From Choanephora cucurbitarum (lineage: Eukaryota > Mucoromycota > Mucoromycetes > Mucorales > Choanephoraceae), in assembly GCA_025331435.1 (NCBI GenBank), contig JAIWNI010000039.1, positions 124,001 to 188,000 of the forward strand: DNA of 64,000 nucleotides, written 5' to 3'. Made by a program: the position numbers and the translations under genes. The notes beneath the pieces are model-generated. The model was not told the origin of the DNA and did no database searches. It was given only the letters and a program-made list of their open reading frames with translations. Within the stretch, counting starts at the first letter, position 1. Each line of letters begins with the position of its first letter. Below, one piece after another: positions 44,460 to 54,124 of this stretch.

Positions 44460-46736
44460 ATGTCTTCTTTTCAGTCTATCTTATCACCCAGAGAAGGTTG
44501 GAAGTCACAAAAACTACTGGCAAGAATATGTCACAACTGTCTCTCAACCCCTATTGTCATGCGTCGTTTGTCTACAGCAACTCCCCTTCAGACCACAAAA
44601 CCTAGTCTGATGGACAACTTCAAGCACGAACTATACCAGACGAGCCAGTTGGATCCCAAGTATGCACTCTATGACCCACCTGTCCGAAAGACCATCCACC
44701 GAAGAGAATCCAGAAAACGACTGATTCACTGGTACACTCTACTCAAACGACAACAGCCTGCCCTCTTGGCTCAGCTGACACAACACGATCTAGAACGATT
44801 CATCAACCAGTTTGCCTCGTCACATCATCCCGATGATCCAAACGCACAGACATCGCTCTCTCAAGCACTCCATATTCTTGAAGACCTCAGAAAGGGAGAC
44901 CTGTTTCAAAAGGCACAGTTTCGTACACAAGAGGCAGAACGGATGATCATCTTGGCATCCACCCTCCATCTCTCGAAACGGGCCGAGAGTCTGCTGATGG
45001 AACAGGCCGAGGTGGGCCTCTCTGCTTATGAGGCTGTCTTGGATGTCCTGGCGCGACAAGGAAAACACAAACGAATTGAGTTTTGGTTAGAAAGGTTAGC
45101 AGACAAGGGTCTCCAACCCTCGCTTGGGATCGTCAGGAGTGTGGTCCTCAGTCGACTAGGACAACATCAACTGGAGGAGGCCATCAGCTACCTAAGGCAA
45201 TATCCCACTACCCTGTTGGCAGATGTAGTGACGCGTTATGCAGATCCAGACCAGGGACGGACCTTGTTGGATCATGCACTCACCCGACTTGCCCTTGACT
45301 GCCTCGATCAATGGCGTCTCAATACAGCACGCACCATCTACCTCATCAAACACAACCTCGGCATGAACTCGACAGCCGTCCTCAACAGCCTGATGACCAA
45401 AGCCATCTTCACACATCAGACAAGAACGGCCGAAGCGATCTTGAGAGACACGCTCGCCTGCAGGGATACAGCAGGTGCCCATGCCTGTGCCAAACGCCTC
45501 ATTCAACGGTACTTGGCCAAAAAGGACCTGAAGCATGCCATTGGCGTATGGCAACAGATGGAACAGAAGAACATACCACTTTCACCCGACGTATTTCAAT
45601 GGCTGATACAACGAGCAGCCCAGCTGAAATACCATGTGGACACATTGCGTCTCTATACACGATACAGAGAATTATACCCTCACATGAGCCTTGAGATCCC
45701 TGTCATTGTATTACGGTGTATGGCAGATGCAAGAGAATTTGAGCTGGCCAAACAGGTCGTGCCAGCAGTCGAGCCTATCCTGTCCAAGCTGAATCGATCG
45801 TTGGCCAGGAACGCACTGCTTGCTCTCTTCAAGATCAGTTCTCAGACAGGTGAGATTGAGTTGTTTGAACGTGCCTTTAAGACAAGTGAGGCACTGCAGC
45901 TGAACCTGACCCATCAAGGCCTGACCTCGTTGATTGCCTGTTACCTGCAACGAGGCGAGATCGAAGCGGCCAAGGCGGCCTTTCATAAAGTGGCGACCTA
46001 TACGGATGGACCGGATGTGGTGGACTTTAACCTGTTGATGCGCATCACCATGCTCGAAAGTAAAAGTCACGACAAGATCTTTGAGATCCTCTCGCACATG
46101 AAACTGGTCGATGTCTCACCTGACGAAACCACCTTGCGTACCATGCTCGACTTTTATGAAGACAAGAGTGAGATGAAGCAGAGTCTGATGACCAAACTGT
46201 TAGAGGTGGCTGATTCGCGTTCAGAGCATGTGTTTGCCAACAACCTTGCCCTCACTCAGTTTCTCAAGAGCCACACCATTCAACAGGCAGTTGACTTGCT
46301 CTGTCAGAATGATCGTGGAGCCCTTTTTGCGTCAGAGAAAGGAAAGCCGATTGTATCAGATGGGATCACTTACCAGATCGTGTTGGATGCCATGGCGGGT
46401 GATGCCAGGTATTCGAGTATGACTGAGCGATTGCTAAAAGACATGGATGCGCGTGGCCTGAAGCCGTCTCGAAGGGTGTATGAAAAACTGATAGAAGCCC
46501 TGGCCAAGAAAAGAAAGCTCTCAAAGGCACGAAGGTACATTGCCAAGATGAAGACTGATTTTGGTATCCAGCCAGACCTTCGCCTCTATACCAAACTTGT
46601 AGACAATCTGATGCTTCAAGAAGCACCTCATTTGGCAAAAGAAGTCATCAAAATAGACATGGTGGCTGAAAGAGTCAAGCCAGATAGGAATCTAAAGAAC
46701 AAGTTGAAAACAATAGAATCCTTATTATCTTTTTAA
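44460..46736 (+). CDS. Mitochondrial pentatricopeptide repeat (PPR) protein
   Basis: This single-exon gene encodes 758 residues. PPR proteins bind organellar RNA and control its processing, stability or translation. The N-terminus (basic, rich in Ser/Leu/Arg, with MRRLSTATP near residue 36) looks like a mitochondrial presequence. The body is alpha-helical throughout with degenerate repeats. The clearest PPR units are near the C-terminus (GITYQIVLDAMAG, then LLKDMDARGLKPSRRVYEKL, then IAKMKTDFGIQPDLRLYTKL). The coding sequence is more GC-rich than its neighbours and lacks introns, unlike most genes here. A specific orthologue (for example Rmd9- or Ccm1-like) cannot be named. Its stop lies 14 bp from that of the convergent secreted-protein gene, across a TAA-type repeat. 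Confidence 0.85.
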   Translation: MSSFQSILSPREGWKSQKLLARICHNCLSTPIVMRRLSTATPLQTTKPSLMDNFKHELYQTSQLDPKYALYDPPVRKTIHRRESRKRLIHWYTLLKRQQPALLAQLTQHDLERFINQFASSHHPDDPNAQTSLSQALHILEDLRKGDLFQKAQFRTQEAERMIILASTLHLSKRAESLLMEQAEVGLSAYEAVLDVLARQGKHKRIEFWLERLADKGLQPSLGIVRSVVLSRLGQHQLEEAISYLRQYPTTLLADVVTRYADPDQGRTLLDHALTRLALDCLDQWRLNTARTIYLIKHNLGMNSTAVLNSLMTKAIFTHQTRTAEAILRDTLACRDTAGAHACAKRLIQRYLAKKDLKHAIGVWQQMEQKNIPLSPDVFQWLIQRAAQLKYHVDTLRLYTRYRELYPHMSLEIPVIVLRCMADAREFELAKQVVPAVEPILSKLNRSLARNALLALFKISSQTGEIELFERAFKTSEALQLNLTHQGLTSLIACYLQRGEIEAAKAAFHKVATYTDGPDVVDFNLLMRITMLESKSHDKIFEILSHMKLVDVSPDETTLRTMLDFYEDKSEMKQSLMTKLLEVADSRSEHVFANNLALTQFLKSHTIQQAVDLLCQNDRGALFASEKGKPIVSDGITYQIVLDAMAGDARYSSMTERLLKDMDARGLKPSRRVYEKLIEALAKKRKLSKARRYIAKMKTDFGIQPDLRLYTKLVDNLMLQEAPHLAKEVIKIDMVAERVKPDRNLKNKLKTIESLLSF

Positions 46737-46750
46737 TAATAATAATAATA

Positions 46751-47556
46751 TTATATGGCTAATTCTAAAAAGTCTTGTATGGCATAGCCTTCTTCTGTAT
46801 CTGTATGATGGATAGTTGAGATAAAGTCCTGCATCATCTCTGGTGTGATCCAATCTGCAACAGGCAAAGAGGTATTATGAGCAGATTTGATCTTGAGTTC
46901 TAAGCGATGGTATTTTGAGTCCATGGTATGTTGGTTGAAATGAATCAAGATGCCTGAGATCTGTGCTCTTGTCTTTTCAAACAAGCGAGGCAGATCGAAA
47001 TCATTGACTTTGTACAAGGTCAACTGTAGTTCTTGTGTTGTGTACAGAAGTACCTGTCTAAGGATGATATCCTTGTGCTCTAGAATACACATCCGTTCTT
47101 CTTGAGGACAATAGGATCGCAGTAATTGATCAATGTGATTCTGTAGTGTGCTGACATCATAACGATTGGTCAAGATAGCAGGTAACTTGTCTTCAATGAA
47201 TGCTAAGAAAGTGTTAATTTTATACTTACTCTTGTTTATTTCTTTTACTTACAGCCAACAGCGCCTTTTAATTGACGTTTCAGGATCTGAACATCCACAG
47301 GAGGTAGCATGACATCTTTAGGTGCTGAGGATTTTATCTTTTTGACTTTGACCTGAATGGCATCTCTGAATTGATAGGATATCTTCTTGGCCAGTTGAGT
47401 ATAGGCTTTATCGAAATGGTCAAATAGCAGATGGTTTGAGAGCAATCGACTGAATCTTGCTGTATCGACTGTCTGTTGGTTTGCTGTAGTTGACACTAGG
47501 GCAGTCGAATAGACTGTATGCAGTAATAACAAGAGTATAAAGTGAATTAATTTCAT
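46751..47556 (-). CDS. Orphan secreted or luminal 251-residue protein
   Basis: I do not recognise this protein. Two minus-strand exons (47556-47253 and 47202-46751) are joined in phase across a 51-nt GT-AG intron. The N-terminus (MKLIHFILLLLLHTVYSTA) is a strong signal peptide. The mature part is helical and contains only a few cysteines (YCPQEERMCILEHKD). No membrane anchor follows and no catalytic motif is visible. A lineage-specific secreted protein or an ER/cell-wall factor is possible. Confidence 0.72.
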
Positions 47557-47850
47557 AGAGTTAAAAAAAAAAAAGAAAAAAAAAGAGAAAATGTTGCCAG
47601 TTCCAGAACTAATTAAATGTTTAAATCTCCTTTGAGATTAGTGTTACCCTGAATGGGTTAATTTAAATATAAAATTACCAATAAAAGAAAATAGAAGATG
47701 CTAAAAACAAAAAGGCTATTTTTATTATTTTGAATGCTTATCATGTTGTATTGACTGATATTCAATTCCCAATGACTAGAGAGTGAAGTGACTCTGTTTC
47801 ATACTTGAAAAGCTTATCTTGCACACCATATGTACTCTATTTCCTTACTG

Positions 47851-47878
47851 TTCTATTGGTTACTGTCTACCAATAGAA
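47851..47878. repeat. Perfect 10-bp hairpin A
   Basis: TTCTATTGGT at 47851-47860 and its exact reverse complement ACCAATAGAA at 47869-47878 are separated by an 8-nt spacer. The arms contain ATTGG/CCAAT, so the pair could alternatively be two opposed CCAAT boxes. Confidence 0.75.
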
Positions 47879-47913
47879 AGTCAGGGATAGCCTCTATTCC
47901 ATTCCATATAATA

Positions 47914-47940
47914 AGGAACGGAAGATTGTGTTCCGTTCCT
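47914..47940. repeat. Perfect 10-bp hairpin B
   Basis: AGGAACGGAA at 47914-47923 and TTCCGTTCCT at 47931-47940 form a perfect stem with a 7-nt loop. TCAGGG (47881-47886) and CCCTGA (47944-47949) can pair outside it, extending the structure. Confidence 0.75.
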
Positions 47941-48274
47941 AACCCCTGATTAGTTTATAGAAGACTGTCAATACAAAAGACCATTTCTTTTTTGAAAAAA
48001 GATAGATGCAGGTGGTTTATCTTCTGCAGTGGATATTATCCTCCTTCGTCATTATCCAATACTTTTTTGATGTCATAGGTACGTGTACTCATGAATGGTT
48101 CTTTGTTTCACCAAAACTAAACATAGACTAGTGTTTGTTGTTTTTTTAAAAAAAAAAGAAGAATTATGTTTAATATATATATATAAAAAAAAAAGAAAAA
48201 AAAAAGAAAAAAAAAAAGAGAGAGAGTGGATAATAAATAAGAATAATGATAAAAAAAAAATCCAAAAAAAAAAA

Positions 48275-49330
48275 TCAAGTGTAATTTCTCCATGAGATAG
48301 GTCTGGTTGTCGTCATCAGATGATAAGATGAATTAGAGGGATAACAAGGGAAATCTTGACAACGATTGAGACTATAGGCAAGTGGATCCCATGAGGATTG
48401 TGAGAGATTGGTGATTGGATAACCATATCCAACAGGTGGCATGGTGTAATGAACAGGCTTAGGATGTAAAAACTGTTGTTGTTGTTGTTGTTGATAATGA
48501 GGTTGCCAATCAGGAAGACTGTATCGATTTGATGTCTGAGAGAGACCTAATGTATGAAGTGTTGTCAAGATCAACTGTTGACGTTGTTGAGGACTATCAT
48601 AGTAAGACAGTTGAGCTTTTTGTCTGCATTCATCCAATAGATTACGCCAGATGTCGAATTGGTGTTGACGTACAAATAGGTTGTAATCAAGGGCCTCAAG
48701 GAATTCTGCTTCCATGATGTTGAGATCGTGTACTTTCATACCACTGACATCAGACCATGTTTTATTGGTAAATGTGTTGTCATCCAAGAACTTGTTGGCT
48801 TATATAATAATGAGCACACATATATTGTTTGATTTAACTTGACTTACCGAGCATCAAGGCAACAATGAACAAACGATACTCTGATCCTTCTGCACCTTCA
48901 ATTGAAGGATTAGACTGTAAGAGGATGGCAATGTACTTGAGTGAGAGATAGACAGCTGATTCTTTCAATTGAGTTGCTGTCAAGACCTAATAGTTGATAT
49001 TAGACTATGTTTCAATAGCAACTTTAGACTTACCTGATAACAAAACTTCTTAAAAGCAGGACTGGCAGTATAAGCATGAGAGATAGGATCCCCTAATGGA
49101 GAATAAGAAGGTGCCTTTGTCATGATGGGCTTTCTAGCTTGCCACATCAAGAAAGCAAGATCATGACCGACCAATGAAGGTGGTGGATGTGTATAAGCCT
49201 TCTTTCTAGCATGCCACATCAGATAGACCATAGAAGAAGCGAATTCTGCTAACTGAGAGACAGATTGAGCTCCAAAGGAAGGGTTGGCCATAGGAGGAGT
49301 GGGTGGTGTAAACAACTGAGTTGGAAGCAT
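48275..49330 (-). CDS. Pcl/Clg1-type cyclin
   Basis: This is a cyclin of the Pho80/Pcl group, partners of Pho85-type CDKs. Three minus-strand exons (49330-49034, 48986-48848, 48798-48275) give 319 residues. The cyclin box begins after about residue 85 and includes AFKKFCYQVLTATQLKES, SLKYIAILLQSN, YRLFIVALMLANKFLDDNTFTNKTW and LNIMEAEFLEALDYNLFV, which are typical Pcl motifs. The N-terminal segment contains two MW-A-R-K repeats (VYLMWHARKKAY and AFLMWQARKPIM). This suggests an internal duplication or a Clg1-like N-terminus. The C-terminus is Tyr/Gln/Pro-rich with seven Gln. The boundary GCT CG|GTAAGT gives MLANKFLDD, confirming the second intron. Confidence 0.88.
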
Positions 49331-49687
49331 CCTTAGGCCTTTTAAAAATAAATAAAATAAAAAAAAAAGGTAAAAAAAAAAGAGATAAAAGAAAAGAAAA
49401 GAAAAAAGAATAAAGAAAAAAAAAAGAAAGCTGGTTTTGACCTGATTTGGTTTTTCTCTCTCTTTTTCTTTTTCTTCTTCTTCTTTTATTTTGTTCTTTT
49501 TTCTTAAAAAAAAAAAAAAAGAAGGTAAAATGATATATAAAAAAAAAAAAAGAAAAAGAAAGAAAGAGAAATAGGAGAGGGGGTGGGGAATTACTCATTC
49601 AAAAAAAATTTTTTTTTCTTTATAGTTATCACGTGATTGCCCTGAAGAGAGAGAGAGAGAGAATACAAGCCATCCAATCAAATGGAT
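49331..49687. other. Low-complexity upstream region of the cyclin gene
   Basis: A-rich and T-rich tracts dominate, with a (GA)n repeat at about 49645-49662. A TCACGTGA palindrome (49629-49636) is a candidate bHLH (Pho4/Cbf1-type) site about 300 bp upstream of the cyclin ATG. No gene is seen. Confidence 0.45.
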
Positions 49688-50651
49688 CTATCCAGTAAAA
49701 GTAGGTACAGATGGAAATGAATGTAGATCAGATAGAAAACTATCAGGTGAACATTCTTTACTATAGCACCAATCCTACAATTAAAATGATAAGCATCTGT
49801 AAATGTATGAAATCACTCTACTTACTTTCTGCAGATCCGTCACTTCCAATTCCATCTTTTCAAAGTCATTCTCTAGCTGTTTAACGATATCATCCTTCAC
49901 TTTCAATTCATGCTTCAGTGTCTCATTGTCTTCTTCTCTTTCTTTCAATAGCTGATAGAGTCTATCTCTGTCTTCCATCAGTCTGTCTATCCCATCTCTC
50001 AATTGATGATTCTCTTGTTCTAGTGCAATAGCCAGACTGCCACCTGAAATATGAGATCGAATGATAGGTCTACACCTATGTTGACTCATAGATGATGGCC
50101 GTGATGTTGATGATGTACTCTTATAGCAATCACACGGTGTCTTTCCTGCCAACTGTCGATAGAGTACATGGATCACTTGCACTAGATATTCATATTCAGG
50201 CCCCACATTTTTCATTTGCCGAATTTGATCTTGTTGAACATGATTCAATTTGTCCTATAAAATGCATCAGCTTATCATCACTCTTTTTATCCTTAAGCCT
50301 TACTGTCTGAAGGGCATATTCATCTTGTAACAATCGATTGGCTCTCTGAAGGCGAATGTTCTGTTCAACCGATGTCTTTAATGCCTCCTGTAGTTCTGCT
50401 GTCTTTTCTTCTACTATTCGATCACAATCTAGCTTAAGTGCTCGATTGGCTCTGACCAGTCGAGCATTGGATAATGTGAGTTGTTCTATTTGACTGTAGA
50501 GGTGTTTAAGCATCGTTTCATGTTCTCCACTGAATATCTTTCGAGTAGGTTGAGATGAGTCAAGTGAGGTATATGAATCTCGGAATGAGTAATTACTTGA
50601 TACTTCATGCAATGAAGTATAGTCATCTTGTACTGACAGTGACATGGTCAT
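49688..50651 (-). CDS. Uncharacterised coiled-coil protein
   Basis: I do not recognise this 287-residue protein. Three minus-strand exons (50651-50304, 50254-49826, 49774-49688) remain in phase. Long coiled-coil segments occupy about 45-135 (KHLYSQIEQLTLSNARLVR, VEQNIRLQRANRLLQDEY) and about 190-258 (ALEQENHQLRDGIDRLMEDR, LKVKDDIVKQLENDFEKME). The segment between is Ser/Cys-rich (CDCYKSTSSTSRPSS). The short last exon (29 codons including the stop) is predicted from a GTAAGT donor and TTGTAG acceptor and ends in an in-frame TAG. The protein is probably structural or cytoskeletal, but nothing more can be said. It is divergent from the RhoGEF gene. Confidence 0.72.
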
Positions 50652-51056
50652 CAATAAATTAAAAAAAAAATAAAAAAAAGCAAAAGAATTTCTCTCTCAA
50701 TAAAAAGAGAGGAGAATAATATTTCTTTTTAGACTTTAAATTAATCATTCTAATGTGTTACATTATTTGACATAAGATCGACACAAAAAAAAAGGAGTGT
50801 AATTTCATTGTTTCCAATAGATACATAGTCTCTTTTTCTTTCATCGGACTTCTAGGTGATCACCAGCTTATGGCTCAGTTTGGAAAGATCTAAACAAATC
50901 TCTAAAAGAGAAATATTTTCTAAAAATTTTGCTTTTCTTTTCTTTATGTTAACAATGTAAGAATATAGGAGGATAGAAGCAACAGACTATGACTAATATA
51001 AGAAAAGGAGTCAACAGGTTTTAAATCATGGCTGTTTATCTGTCATTGCAAGACAG
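50652..51056. promoter_or_regulatory. Divergent region, coiled-coil gene / RhoGEF
   Basis: This region of about 400 bp contains the promoters of both genes and possibly unrecognised 5' exon(s) of the RhoGEF, since I could not fix its start codon. Confidence 0.35.
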
Positions 51057-53938
51057 TTTGTAGACAAAGTCATTTATGCACAGATATCAAAAGAAGAAGC
51101 CTTGGTATATAAGATCATCTCTCTCTGTTTAACTGTTTATTTAATCTATTGTCTACAGAATGCCTGTGAAGCTATCTTGAATCATACTGAACTATCGAAA
51201 CATGATCTATTACATTCTCTGATTCAAAACAAGATCTTATCTGATGGTCATAAAGATATCTTGATGATTCAGAATACTTCTTTACAGGCTATTGTAGTCA
51301 AATTGACTGATTGTTATTCACCCTTATGTACATCATCCACTAAATGTTACTCACCTACCTGTCCCAGAAGATCCTTGGATCATCTTCATTTAATACACCA
51401 TTCATCTCCATTGGTAAAAAATATATATTTTAGCATGGACTGTCCTAACAGAGACTGAACATAGTCCACACTTGACTCCAATATACCAGAATGCCTATTA
51501 AACACACTATCCTCAAAAGAGAGAAAGAGACAGCTGGCAATTGAAGAACTAAGGAATTACGAACACAACTTCCTAAGGCAGCTCAGGGTGATACATGACC
51601 TATTTGCCCAACCACTGTTACAATCCACTGCCATAGAGGTATCTCGACGTCATCTGTTTCATGATCATCTGTTTGGCAATTACCTAGCACTTGCAACACT
51701 CCACAAAGGTCTCTTTCGGGATCTCAAACTCTCTAGCCATCATCTCTTTCCTGATTCAGTCACACTGGGACACCTGTTGATCAAACATGTCTCCAGACTG
51801 TTGGATCCCTACATTCTCTATGTCACCAACTATGTCACTGCCAAACACCACTACGATCTCGAATATCGCCATAATCCAGCCTTTCAACAGTTCCTTCAGC
51901 ACCAAGAATCCATCGAACGAGAATTTCGTATGACCCTCAAGGGCCTGTTGATCTCGCCTATTGTCCGTATCGCCAAATACGATCTCTTGTTCACGACCAT
52001 CATGAACCACTCAGATGAACAGCAGGTATGGAAGGATCTGATCGAGATCACTAAAAAGATGGTCCATCAGATCAATGAGGCCACACGTCTGGCCGAATCA
52101 GCCTATCGCATCACTCAGATCAGACAAGCATTAAGGCACCGGCCTCTCTTTGGAGGTATCCCGGATGACGCCCGTCTGTTGTTTGAAGGTCAGGTTGATC
52201 TCATCAAGTTATCAACCACCACCTGCCAACTCTTCTTGTGGTCAGATGCCCTGATGATCACTCGAAAGAAACTGACGGCAGACGGACAAGAGGAATACAT
52301 CTTGATGGATCGGCCTATCCCTTTAGTCATGTTGCGGATCGGAAAAATAGCTCGTATGGCTGTCCATCAACACTCGCTCTTGTCCTCTCTCTGGAGTCAA
52401 CCAACCCTCTCGTCCGAGTCGCTCTCGGGATTCAAGATACGGCATCGACTCAGAAGTCTTCAACAGAGAATACGACGGTCCAGCAGCAAGACAGATGTCC
52501 TCTCCCATAAACGATCCAACAGTCTGCCCTTTTTCCATTCAAGGCGGTCACCTAGATTACAGAAATCAGCCACCTATCCCTCTTCGCTCGATCCACCGCG
52601 TCTCATTCGTTCCCGTCTGCTGTCTTTGAGCCATATGGCAGATCCAGCCTTGAATTATCTGTTTGAATGTCCCTCTGTAGATGATCGTTTGCTTTGGCGA
52701 AGTAAGATCAAATCAGCCTTGCCTCAGGCTGGACCCTTTGATCTTCGCCTAGTGTGTGCTGTGACTGAATACCCTTATGGATATCCTGTCCATCGAAGAC
52801 CTAGGATGGGTTGTGGCACCATTTGGTGTTCTTTAGTGTTTAGTAAAATAATGGTTTCCTTATACAACATAAAAAAAAAAAATAACTGACACTATATATA
52901 TATATGATATTAGAAACATTACAGGGTCAAGACATGATTGCTTTAGGAACAGTCTATGGTGTCTGGATAGCAAGGTTAGATGGTCAGAGTGATTTTAGAC
53001 AGATCTTACCTTACAACTGTCAACAACTTGAACTGTTTGAAGACCAGATCTTGATCGTCAAGGCACACAAACCCAACCAGATATTAGGAGGCATCCATCT
53101 TAGCCAGCTTGATCCATTACGGCAAAGTACCACGCTCGCTTTTCCAAGCTATTTCAAGCCAATCCATCCTTCAGGCGTGGTCTATTTTGCCACAGGGACA
53201 TTGAGAGGCAATCCCATCCTGTGCTATTTACGCCGTAAACGAACTGGATCGATCCGATTGGTCCTGATGTTCTATCGTGCAGATCACGACCTGGCCGCTC
53301 CTTGGTTCATCAAGTTCAAGGAATACAAACCCTTGTTCATCCAGCCTTCTGAACTGAGAATAGCGCATGACATGGCGTTCATTCGATCCAAATCCGAGGG
53401 CGTGGAGAAGATCGATCTCTATCGCTGGATCTATGAGTCTTCCCTAGACACCTTTCTCTTCCGTCGTCCAACCTACTCGTCTCAGGTCGATCTGCCATTT
53501 GCACCTCTGTCTCTGCATGCGCATCAGGAAGTCAGTGATCCTGCCTTGACGATTGCTGGCTTCATTCCTCTCGATGACATTGAGGCAGGCATCATCTGTA
53601 GTGGGAAATGGGCCTATGCGACTATGTTACCTCAAGCGATTGAATTTGAAGCCGAGTCCAAGGCAGTGGCCGTCTTCTATCCCTACCTGATTTCCTTTTC
53701 TTCTTGTGTGATCGAGATAAGACATCTAGAGACGGTTTGTAGTCGATTGTAGCGATGATGTAAGACTGACTGTTATCATTAGATGGCACTTGTACAAGCT
53801 ATTCCAGGCAGAAAGATTCGATGTGTCTATGTACATTATTCTGATGAGTCAACCTATACCAAAGCAAACATGATTCATGTGTCCATGTTTTATCCTGAAG
53901 AGAATCAGACAAAAGTCTATGAACTGTATTTGAAATAA
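51057..53938 (+). CDS. ROM2: Rho GDP/GTP exchange factor (Rom-type, DH-PH-CNH)
   Basis: The product is a predicted activator of Rho1 in the cell-wall integrity pathway. The supported exons are 51057-51104, 51159-51413, 51465-52842, 52914-53734 and 53783-53938, giving about 885 residues, but the 5' end and start codon are not resolved. A Cys-containing linker (CYSPLCTSSTKCYSPTCPRR) typical of fungal Rom proteins precedes the DH domain (KERKRQLAIEELRNYEHNFL through IVRIAKYDLLFTTIM). A PH domain follows (about 350-520, LLFEGQVDLIK ... CPSVDDRLLWRSKI). The citron-homology domain covers about 550-885 (MIALGTVYGVWIARL, GIICSGKWAYA, LVQAIPGRKIRCVYVHY). The complete N-terminal DEP domain of yeast Rom2 is not visible. 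The intron proposed at 51105-51158 is 54 nt without in-frame stops, so retention would not break the frame. Confidence 0.85.
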
Positions 53939-54124
53939 TTAACTTGCTTAATACCCACTCAAATAAAAAAAAAAAGGGCATTGGGCGGGCATTGAACTCG
54001 GTGTCCAAAATAAGTAAAGTATTTCATGTTTCTCATTCTTTCTTTCTTTTTTCTTCTTCATCTCTCTTCTTTAACTCATCTCCTTCTTTAGTCAAATATA
54101 AAAAGAGAGAGAGCGAGAGAAAAC

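Larger units (their letters stand above)
47557..48274. other. Intergenic with two perfect hairpins
   Basis: No coding gene is supported; the Lys-rich frame at 48095-48295 is low complexity. Two adjacent perfect 10-bp inverted repeats lie at 47851-47878 and 47914-47940 and are listed separately. The right part is poly(A)-rich with an (AT) repeat near 48172-48184. Confidence 0.5.

Noticed and set aside
48095..48295. Lys-rich open frame
   Set aside because: It is translation of poly(A) and AT repeats and overlaps the 3' end of the cyclin gene.
53975..54005. B-box-like sequence suggesting a tRNA
   Set aside because: The minus strand reads GAGTTCAATGCC, but the flanking bases do not form a T-arm stem and no A box or cloverleaf is present.
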